From: Sphingomonas sp. CCH9-E2
GTDB taxonomy: Bacteria; Pseudomonadota; Alphaproteobacteria; Sphingomonadales; Sphingomonadaceae
NCBI RefSeq assembly: GCF_001557215.1
Contig: NZ_LSJM01000083.1
Location: 1-5,068, forward strand
DNA length: 5,068 bases
Direction: 5' to 3'
Below, piece after piece: positions 1 to 4,620 of this stretch. Position numbers and translations under genes: made by a program. The notes under the pieces were generated by a model. The model did no database searches. It was not told the DNA's origin and saw only the letters and a list, made by a program, of their open reading frames with translations. How positions within the stretch are numbered: position 1 is the first letter of the stretch; each line of letters opens with the position of its first letter.

Positions 1-539
1 CATCGCACCGCTCCCGCGCCCAGCCGCATCGCCCGCCACGGTCGCCACAACGCCGTCACCGCCGCCGGTGGCACGCCCTCGCCATCCATCCGCAGATGCG
101 CCGCCAGCCGCAGGATTCCGTGCCGCACCGGCTCGGGCACCGCGTTCCAGTCGCCCGCGCTCCCCGCGCGATAGGTTACGGCGATGCGCCCGGCACCGGA
201 CGCACACCGCACCCAGCCCTGCCCCGCCGCATCGATGTCGATGGCATAAAGGTCCGGCGCCAGCGCCACCGCGCCGCCATCGGTCGCCACCTGCTGCACC
301 GCCGTCACCGCGCGCACCGGCGCGACGCTCAGCACCTGCCACGCGCCCCGCACCGCCAGCGTCTCACGCAGCATCCGCTCGAGCAGCGCCATCCCGATAT
401 AGCGTTCGCACAGCTCGGTCGCGACGCGCAGCTGCGCCGCCAGCTCGGCATCGCTCGCCGCGCCATCGATCCGCAGAAATGCGCGCAACTCGGCCAGTGC
501 GACGGGGGCCGCCTCGGGCGGCGCGATCGTCTCGACCAT
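1..539 (-). CDS. Head-tail connector protein, phiE125 gp8 / GTA g6-like family
   Basis: I translated this frame by hand from the ATG at 539-537; it stays open to the window edge and gives 179 residues. This family forms a ring of adaptor subunits between portal and tail. Visible marks are an N-terminal helical part (ALAELRAFLRID, residues 15-26; ATELCERYIGMALLER, 40-55), a middle beta-rich part (PVRAVTAVQQV, 74-84; APDLYAIDID, 94-103), a YRAG turn followed by W131 and VPEPVRHGILRLAAHLR (134-150), and a C-terminal LWRPWRAMRL (164-173). The helical start and the late LWRPWR motif are typical of the family. The start overlaps the previous stop (TGATG), and GGAG lies 8 nt before the ATG, so translation is probably coupled. 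At the left edge the frame reads CGA then TG, and an ATG of another gene lies at 3-1, so a TGA stop one base outside the window is likely. Identification rests on remembered motifs. Confidence 0.85.
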   Translation of the reverse strand, partial: MVETIAPPEAAPVALAELRAFLRIDGAASDAELAAQLRVATELCERYIGMALLERMLRETLAVRGAWQVLSVAPVRAVTAVQQVATDGGAVALAPDLYAIDIDAAGQGWVRCASGAGRIAVTYRAGSAGDWNAVPEPVRHGILRLAAHLRMDGEGVPPAAVTALWRPWRAMRLGAGAVR

Positions 540-817
540 CACCGCCGCTCCACCCGCACGTCGATCGCGCGCGCATCGCGCCGCCCGTCGCTCCAGCTCA
601 CCTGGTTGGTCAGGCGATAGACCAGCCCCGGTCGCCCGCCTTCGACCGTCGCGGCACAGCGCGGCCCGCTCACCGCCTCGGCCACCACCGCCAGCCCGCC
701 GTCATGCGCCGGCTCGACGGTCCAGCTGCTCGCGCTCACCCCCGCCGCGCCGGCAATCGCCGCCCAGTCGATCGCATAGTCCAGCGCCGCCGCCGGATCC
801 TTCAGGAAGATGCCCAT
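539..817 (-). CDS. Small phage fibre-tail adaptor-type protein
   Basis: This is a 92-residue protein. It begins MGIFLKDPAAALDYAIDW, has SSWTVEP at about residues 30-36, and ends with a beta-rich half that includes GGRPGLVYRLTNQVSWSDGR (60-79) and IDVRVERR. The layout (N-terminal KDP and DYAIDW, a short SxW strand, GGxxGxxYxxTNxV, and RxxDxRxxxVRVxRR at the end) matches, from memory, the small proteins annotated as phage fibre-tail adaptors, which sit beside fibre genes. No signal peptide or membrane segment is visible. The start is supported by a GGGGGTGA stretch at 828-821 just before the ATG. The stop shares one base with the connector start downstream. The gene lies directly after the mid-cluster terminator, so it must be reached by read-through or by a promoter I cannot see. 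The reading frame is secure; the exact role is inferred from the motif pattern and the nearby fibre gene. Confidence 0.78.
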   Translation of the reverse strand: MGIFLKDPAAALDYAIDWAAIAGAAGVSASSWTVEPAHDGGLAVVAEAVSGPRCAATVEGGRPGLVYRLTNQVSWSDGRRDARAIDVRVERR

Positions 818-835
818 TGCTCACCCCCGTTCGCC

Positions 836-868
836 AAGAAAAAAGGGGCGGCCCGACGGACCGCCCCT
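836..868 (-). terminator. Intrinsic (rho-independent) terminator, minus strand
   Basis: Read on the minus strand, GGGGCGG (867-861) pairs perfectly with CCGCCCC (851-845) around a 9-nt loop. An extra A-T pair can be added at the base (868 with 844). The stem is followed at once by TTTTTTCTT (844-836 with one interruption). This is a textbook hairpin plus U-tract. It comes 25 nt after the stop of the 62-residue ORF and before the adaptor gene, so it lies inside an otherwise co-directional gene run and probably lowers transcription of the adaptor and connector genes. Confidence 0.85.
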
Positions 869-893
869 CACCCATTTTCAGTATCGCGGCGCT

Positions 894-1082
894 TCAGCCC
901 GCGTGCAGCACCCGCGCGCCATCCTCCGCCCGGATCGTGTAGCTGCCATCGCTGCCCGCACGCGCCGCCCCGGCCAGTTTCACCAGCCGCGCCGGACGCG
1001 ATCGGGCCTGCTGCGCCTTGCCGATTGCGCCAGCGGCGATGCGCGTACGACCGATCGTGGCGCCCCGTTGCCCGCTTACCAT
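894..1082 (-). CDS. Small protein of unknown function after the fibre gene
   Basis: This is a 62-residue ORF that I read from the ATG at 1082-1080. It overlaps the fibre stop codon (ATGGTAA; the fibre TAA is 1078-1076). It begins MVSGQRGATIGRTRIAAGAI, has a basic middle (ARSRPARLVKLAGAARAG, residues 26-43) and ends with a beta-like SDGSYTIRAEDGARVLHAG. About four fifths of its codons end in G or C, as in the neighbouring genes, and the amino-acid mix looks like real protein. The frame is open upstream of this ATG as antisense noise under the fibre gene, so the overlap start is the sensible one. There is no clear Shine-Dalgarno close to the ATG, so expression would rely on coupling to fibre translation. 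I do not recognise the family. It ends just before the terminator and looks like the last gene of the capsid-fibre transcript. Confidence 0.55.
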   Translation of the reverse strand: MVSGQRGATIGRTRIAAGAIGKAQQARSRPARLVKLAGAARAGSDGSYTIRAEDGARVLHAG

Positions 1083-2752
1083 GCTGCCATGATCCGCCAG
1101 TCGGTGCCGTCGCTGACGACGACCCCGCCATTGCTCCCGCCACCGGCCGCAACGCTCCCGGTGGTGGTGGCATTCAGATCGGTCACATAGTGCAGCGCCC
1201 CGGCCCCCGCGCTCGCCGCCGACCCGGCACCCGCCACGGTCGCACCCGGCAACTTCGGCGCCTTCATGAACTGCGTCTGCAGCGTCGTGAAGTTGATCCG
1301 CAATGCATCGGATATGTCCGCGCCCTGCACGGTCTGGCCGATCGTGAAATCGCCATTGGTCTTGAGCCGCAGGCCCCAGCGGTGGAAATTCGCCTCGTTG
1401 AAGAAGTCGAGATACAGGTTGCCATTGCCCTGGATCCGGCCGCCCGCGACGCCGCTCGCATGGGTGTTGCGCAGCTTGAACCCCTCGAACCGCGTCGACG
1501 CGGAAATCTCGGTCTCGAACCCGGTCACCGACCCCGTCACCGCATTGGTCGTGAGGTAGATCATCCGCGCGCCATTGGTGAAGCCGGATGTTCCGACCAT
1601 GGTCAGGAGCGACTGGATGCCCAGCGGATTGGTCCCGACATTCCCCGCGCTCAAGTAGATGTCGCGTTCGAACGTATAGCCATTGCCCGAATTGACGTAA
1701 GGCAGGTTGAGCTGCGCAGTGCCTGCCGCATTGGTCTGGGTCATGAACGCCTGGTTGTTGCCCAGCCGGTTGACCCGCACCTGCTCCGACAGGTTGATCG
1801 ACTTGGTGTCGCCCGCCGCACCGTTCCAACCGAATGTCACATGCGAATTTCGATACCCGTCGGCAAAGGCATAGAATGCGCCCTGAAAGCTGATGTCGGA
1901 ATCATTGCCCCAATCATCGCTGTCGAACGGGGCATAGATGCTGATCGGGCGATACTCCAAACCACTCGATCCCGTCGTGTGCATCGCATGGTGGAATTCG
2001 GACCCGTCGATCCACTGGCCCGATTTTGCCGGATTGCGGCTCGGCTTCTTGAACCGGCTCTCCACGCGGATCGACGGCCCGCCCATCGCGGTATTGATCG
2101 GGGTAAAGCTGGTGTTGAGGTTCCAGCTCAGTCCGACGACGTTGTTCGTATATTCCGGCTGGCCGGGATATTGCGAATCCGCAGAATAGGGGCCGTAGGT
2201 GAAGTTCAGCCCGAACTGGATCGTGGAGGGCATGCCGCCCTCGTCGCGCGATGGCGAGTCATAGATGACCCCTTCCTGCGACCAGCCCTGATCGATGTCC
2301 GGCGGCGTTTCGGCCTCGATAGTATATACCGGCGCCGACAGCCCGTTCACCCCGGTGATCTCGTCGAGAAAATCGGTGACGGTCAGGCTCTCATTCCCTG
2401 GGATCGCCTGCCACGCCGCGAACACGTCGTGCGCCTGTACTGTCTCATAGAATTGCGCCGCGACCGTCAGCGAAACCGACTTGGTGCCGACCGGCAAGTC
2501 GATCGCGGTGGTGCCGTCCGAGGAGACGATCGGATCGCGCTCGATCGTCCCGCTCGTAAAGGTCCCGATCCCGACTTCGAACATGCTTGCATCCGCCGGC
2601 GCGCCGTCGATCGCATAATAGAATTGATCGCCCTCGCTCAGCACCGATGCAAAGCTGCGCGACCCGGTCACTGCACCTGCTGGCGTAATCGCGCCAGTTC
2701 CTGTCGTGGTCGTGGTTTCCTCGACCAAATCTGCGTAAATCAGCTCTGCCAT
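1076..2752 (-). CDS. Phage tail fibre / receptor-binding structural protein
   Basis: This is a 558-residue virion protein expected at the host-contacting end of the particle. The N-terminal part (about residues 1-107) has the pattern I know from phage fibre attachment domains: ADLVEETTTTTGTG (8-21), AITPAGAVTGSRSF, YYAIDG, FEVGIGTFTSGTIERDPIVS (58-77) and VGTKSVSLTVAAQ. The middle (about 140-490) is rich in Gly, Asn, Ser, Thr and aromatics and has no motif I recognise, as expected for a variable receptor-binding stalk. The C-terminal part (497-558) contains KAPKLPGATVAGAGSA, a VTDLNATTTGSVAAGGGSN run and VVSDGTDWRI, a tip type common on phage fibres and DUF2793-like proteins. I chose the ATG at 2752 over an upstream ATG at 2827 because GGGAG lies 7 nt before it and the N-terminal domain starts there; the extra 25 residues would have no domain match. 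No signal peptide, membrane segment or self-cleaving chaperone domain is visible. The stop overlaps the next small ORF. Confidence 0.9.
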   Translation of the reverse strand: MAELIYADLVEETTTTTGTGAITPAGAVTGSRSFASVLSEGDQFYYAIDGAPADASMFEVGIGTFTSGTIERDPIVSSDGTTAIDLPVGTKSVSLTVAAQFYETVQAHDVFAAWQAIPGNESLTVTDFLDEITGVNGLSAPVYTIEAETPPDIDQGWSQEGVIYDSPSRDEGGMPSTIQFGLNFTYGPYSADSQYPGQPEYTNNVVGLSWNLNTSFTPINTAMGGPSIRVESRFKKPSRNPAKSGQWIDGSEFHHAMHTTGSSGLEYRPISIYAPFDSDDWGNDSDISFQGAFYAFADGYRNSHVTFGWNGAAGDTKSINLSEQVRVNRLGNNQAFMTQTNAAGTAQLNLPYVNSGNGYTFERDIYLSAGNVGTNPLGIQSLLTMVGTSGFTNGARMIYLTTNAVTGSVTGFETEISASTRFEGFKLRNTHASGVAGGRIQGNGNLYLDFFNEANFHRWGLRLKTNGDFTIGQTVQGADISDALRINFTTLQTQFMKAPKLPGATVAGAGSAASAGAGALHYVTDLNATTTGSVAAGGGSNGGVVVSDGTDWRIMAAW

Positions 2753-2759
2753 GTATCTG

Positions 2760-2764
2760 CTCCC
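2760..2764 (-). promoter_or_regulatory. Shine-Dalgarno site of the fibre gene
   Basis: GGGAG on the minus strand lies 7 nt before the ATG at 2752-2750. It decides the start of the fibre gene against the upstream ATG at 2827. Confidence 0.75.
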
Positions 2765-2784
2765 GCGGTGGTAAAGTCGGAACT

Positions 2785-2811
2785 GGCCGGGGCGCCCGCA
2801 TCGCCCCGGCC
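2785..2811 (-). repeat. Perfect 10-bp inverted repeat in the fibre leader
   Basis: GGCCGGGGCG (2785-2794) and CGCCCCGGCC (2802-2811) form a 10-bp GC-only stem with a 7-nt loop. It can be lengthened by GTCG/CGAC (2776-2779 with 2812-2815) if five bases bulge out. It lies about 20 nt before the fibre Shine-Dalgarno site. No U-tract follows on the minus strand, so a simple terminator is unlikely. A leader hairpin affecting transcript processing or stability is possible. Confidence 0.65.
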
Positions 2812-2832
2812 CGACTGTATCAGGCATGCAAC

Positions 2833-2878
2833 GATCGGCAGAATCGCGATGGCTTCCGCCCCGCTAACCCTGCCGATC
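2833..2878 (-). repeat. 9-bp inverted repeat just after the capsid stop
   Basis: GATCGGCAG (2833-2841) and CTGCCGATC (2870-2878) are perfect inverted copies separated by 28 nt. The right arm begins 6 bases from the capsid stop codon. The long loop and the lack of a following U-tract argue against an intrinsic terminator. The arms could be an operator-like pair or the base of a larger fold with the hairpin at 2785-2811. Confidence 0.45.
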
Positions 2879-2884
2879 AAAGTG

Positions 2885-3940
2885 TCACGAGGCGGAAAAC
2901 TTCATGACCTTGATCGCCTCGCTGTTGGTCACCGCGCCGCCGACCCGCTTGGTGGCGTAGAAGTGGACGAACGGCTTGTTGCTGTACGGATCGCGCAGGA
3001 TCTGCGTCTCGCCGCGCTCGGCGATCAGATAACCGGCCTTGAAATTGCCGAACGCGATCGACAGCGAATTGGCCGCGATGTCCGGCATGTCCTCGGCTTC
3101 GACCACCGGATAGCCCAGCAACGTCGCCGGCTGCCCCGCGCTCAGCGACGGCTGCCACAGCAATGCGCCGTCGCTCGTCTTGAACTTGCGGAGGCGCGCC
3201 AGCGTCGCCGAATTCATGGCAAACACCGCACCCTGGCGGTATGGCGGGCGCAGCGCCTGGACCAGGTCGATCAGCTTTTCCTCGGGATTGGCCGCAAACG
3301 CACCCGCCGCACCCGACACGATGTGCTGCAGCGTGCCGAACGCCCGCACGTCATCGCCCGTCGCCGCGGTGGCATAGGTCAGGAACCCCTTGGGCTTGTT
3401 GGTCCCGTTGCCGCTGACGAACGCCGCGCCCTCGGCCCGCGCAAATTCGCGCGCGATCTCGTCGGCCAGCCATGCTTCGACGTCGAAGGCGGCATCGTCC
3501 AGCATCGCCTGGCTCGCCGCCGGATTGGCGAACAGGTCGCCCATCGGCGGGGCGATCTCGTTGAACACCGGCGTGTCGGTTTCGTCGCGCGCCGCCATCT
3601 CGCTCGCCCAGCCGGATTCGGTCCCGCCCGACGCGACCAGCTTGCGATATCCCGCGCTGCCCACCGTCACGACATTGGCGATGGCGCGGATCGGCGAAAT
3701 GCTCGCCAGCGTCGCATCGACCAGGGCGTCGATCTCGCGGGGCACGGCATAGCCGCCCTCGGCTCCGCTCGCCCCCGACAGCGCCTTCATCTCCAGCGCG
3801 CCGCTGCCGCTACGCAAAAACCCCTCGAACGCCGCGCCCGTCACACTGCGCGCGCCGCTCAACATCGGCCGTGCCACCGGCGCGCCAGCCGCTTCCACCG
3901 CCTCGAACGACTGTTCGAGGACATCTGCCTTCGTTTCCAT
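2885..3940 (-). CDS. Major capsid protein, HK97 fold, GTA g5-like
   Basis: This 351-residue protein is the shell subunit that the upstream protease would mature. Motifs in order: GASGAEGGYAVPREI (56-70), the usual start of the folded domain; SPIRAIANVV (82-91); GWASEMAARDETDTPVFNEI (110-129), the E-loop and its return strand; ANPAASQAMLDDAAFDVEAW (138-157) on the spine helix; AAFVSGNGTNKPKGFL (172-187); AMNSATLARLRKFKTSDGAL (241-260); LLGYPVVEAEDMPDI (274-288); and the C-terminal YATKRVGGAVTNSEAIKVMKF. From memory this matches the Rhodobacter GTA capsid throughout. The oddity is the N-terminus: only about 55 residues precede the folded domain and just the first 17 (METKADVLEQSFEAVEA) look helical, whereas the family usually has about 100 residues with a long coiled-coil scaffold (delta) domain. 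The start is set by GGGAG 6 nt before the ATG; the frame is open a further 58 residues upstream but that part reads through palindromes. Confidence 0.95.
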   Translation of the reverse strand: METKADVLEQSFEAVEAAGAPVARPMLSGARSVTGAAFEGFLRSGSGALEMKALSGASGAEGGYAVPREIDALVDATLASISPIRAIANVVTVGSAGYRKLVASGGTESGWASEMAARDETDTPVFNEIAPPMGDLFANPAASQAMLDDAAFDVEAWLADEIAREFARAEGAAFVSGNGTNKPKGFLTYATAATGDDVRAFGTLQHIVSGAAGAFAANPEEKLIDLVQALRPPYRQGAVFAMNSATLARLRKFKTSDGALLWQPSLSAGQPATLLGYPVVEAEDMPDIAANSLSIAFGNFKAGYLIAERGETQILRDPYSNKPFVHFYATKRVGGAVTNSEAIKVMKFSAS

Positions 3941-3946
3941 AAGTGT

Positions 3947-3951
3947 CTCCC
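3947..3951 (-). promoter_or_regulatory. Shine-Dalgarno site of the capsid gene
   Basis: GGGAG on the minus strand lies 6 nt before the ATG at 3940-3938. It fixes the capsid start and so supports the conclusion that the N-terminal scaffold region is truly short. Confidence 0.8.
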
Positions 3952-3980
3952 GTTCCAACAGAAAATCCTCCGCGCCTGCC

Positions 3981-3994
3981 CCGGCGAAGGCCGG
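3981..3994. repeat. Short REP-like palindrome in the capsid leader
   Basis: CCGGC (3981-3985) and GCCGG (3990-3994) flank the tetraloop-sized GAAG. The core CCCCGGCGAAGGCCGG is of the kind found as dispersed extragenic palindromes in sphingomonads, from memory. It lies about 30 nt upstream of the capsid Shine-Dalgarno site. Confidence 0.5.
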
Positions 3995-4029
3995 AGGAAC
4001 GGGGAGGGGGGTGTAGCTGCGATCAGCGA

Positions 4030-4093
4030 GGTGCTGGGGGCACCTTGCAGCAGCGAAACCGGCTCGCGTCGCGAGCCGTATGCCCAAAGGCAT
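4030..4093. repeat. Three consecutive small hairpins
   Basis: GGTGC/GCACC (4030-4034 and 4040-4044), CGGCTCGC/GCGAGCCG (4060-4067 and 4071-4078, loop GTC) and ATGCC/GGCAT (4080-4084 and 4089-4093, loop CAAA) follow each other within 64 bp. On the minus strand they would lie in the capsid leader transcript. They may belong to a longer dispersed repeat. No U-tract follows in either direction. Confidence 0.55.
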
Positions 4094-4231
4094 GGTGGAG
4101 GGGGCCCGCACCACGCGAACCCCGTCGTTTCAAAAAATGAAGTGGCTGTCCGCTATATCGACGCCTCGGCGGGCCCATCCGCGATCCTGTATCGTTAGGA
4201 CCGCGACGCACCGTGACTCCGGGAATTCCAA

Positions 4232-4519
4232 ATGTCCAAACGATCGAACAGAAGCTGGATGAACGCCGGATTCGACGCCTGGTCGCTCGGCTGGGAATCC
4301 GCCGCCGTGATCGGACTGCGCGCAGCCAAAATCGCCCAGGGCGGCCCCGAAGCACAGCGCGAAACTGAACGCATGGTCTCCGAAAAAATGACCGCCGCGT
4401 TCGAGCTCCAGATGGCGATGATGTCCGGTGCCATGGGCATGAGCCCCGCCACCACCACCCGCAAGGCGCTCGCCCACTATCGACGCAAAGTCCGCGCCAA
4501 CGCGCGCCGCCTGCGCTAG
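4232..4519 (+). CDS. Small basic helical protein of unknown function
   Basis: This 95-residue protein is encoded opposite to all its neighbours. It starts MSKRSNRSWMNAGFDAWSLG, continues with a helix-forming stretch (ESAAVIGLRAAKIA, residues 22-35), REMVSEK-like charged residues (RETERMVSEKMTAAFELQMA, 43-62), a Met-rich turn (MMSGAMGMSP, 63-72) and a basic tail ALAHYRRKVRANARRLR. Length, helix content and the alternation of WxxGxExxxVIGLR and MVSEK motifs recall small conserved sphingomonad proteins and, loosely, phasins; I cannot name a function. Codon use is strongly GC3-rich as in a real gene, while the overlapping minus frames give no recognisable protein. A GGGA lies 7 nt before the ATG, a weak ribosome site. 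The gene converges with the protease and diverges from the capsid, so it breaks the head operon and may be host cargo rather than phage structure. Confidence 0.75.
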   Translation: MSKRSNRSWMNAGFDAWSLGWESAAVIGLRAAKIAQGGPEAQRETERMVSEKMTAAFELQMAMMSGAMGMSPATTTRKALAHYRRKVRANARRLR

Positions 4520-4527
4520 CCAGTAAG

Positions 4528-4620
4528 CCCCTCCCCTTCAGGATTGCCGGGTGAACCACGCCCCGCGTGGTTCAGGTCAGGCCGGGGGCCTGACCGACCC
4601 GGCAATGGGTTGGGGTGGGG
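4528..4620. repeat. Composite palindrome able to fold as a three-way junction
   Basis: An outer 10-bp stem, ATTGCCGGGT (4543-4552) with ACCCGGCAAT (4597-4606), encloses two perfect 9-bp hairpins: GAACCACGC/GCGTGGTTC (4553-4561, 4565-4573; loop CCC) and GGTCAGGCC/GGCCTGACC (4575-4583, 4587-4595; loop GGG). Only A4574 and G4596 are unpaired at the junction. Outside this, CCCCTCCCC (4528-4536) can pair with GGGGTGGGG (4612-4620) with one T-T mismatch. The element lies between the convergent ends of the plus-strand gene and the protease and covers the last codons of the protease. It has no U-tract, so it is not a classical terminator, but it would stop or stabilise transcripts from either side. 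It resembles a REP-type or miniature mobile palindrome. Confidence 0.8.

Larger units (their letters stand above)
3941..4231. other. Divergent intergenic region, hairpin-rich, no clear gene
   Basis: This 291-bp stretch separates the capsid start (minus strand) from the small plus-strand gene and should carry promoters for both. I found no convincing -35/-10 pair. TATATC at 4154-4159 and TATCGT at 4190-4195 on the plus strand are -10-like but lack a matching -35. It contains the capsid Shine-Dalgarno site, a REP-like palindrome and three consecutive hairpins, listed separately. Open frames crossing it read like translated palindromic repeats rather than protein. Confidence 0.6.

Noticed and set aside
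868..1173. A 101-codon minus-strand frame beneath the end of the fibre gene
   Set aside because: It overlaps the well-supported C-terminal fibre domain and the 62-residue ORF in another frame, and its product is a Gly/Arg-rich shadow.
2753..2827. A 25-residue upstream extension of the fibre protein from the ATG at 2827
   Set aside because: The extension reads through the GC hairpin and has no domain match, while the ATG at 2752 has GGGAG at the right distance and begins the known N-terminal domain.
2740..2880. A 46-residue minus-strand ORF with a TTG start and a hydrophobic stretch (AIAILPIVACLI) between capsid and fibre
   Set aside because: The only possible start is TTG with no Shine-Dalgarno site, and the frame runs through both inverted repeats. 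It remains possible but unsupported.
4088..4130. A possible tRNA or tmRNA 3' end on the minus strand (GGTTCG upstream of CTCCACCA)
   Set aside because: The bases around GGTTCG cannot form a T-arm stem, and I found no matching acceptor strand or anticodon arm nearby.
68..4198. A 1376-codon open frame on the plus strand covering most of the window
   Set aside because: It is antisense to recognisable capsid, fibre, adaptor and connector genes, its product is a low-complexity Arg/Ala/Pro/His mixture without motifs, and long stop-free antisense frames are expected at this GC content.
4130..4477. Minus-strand frames (also 4195-4464 and 4023-4559) opposite the small plus-strand gene
   Set aside because: They give no recognisable protein, whereas the plus-strand frame shows regular helix-forming motifs, a normal start and GC3-rich codons. 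Accepting them would restore a continuous operon, but the sequence does not support it.
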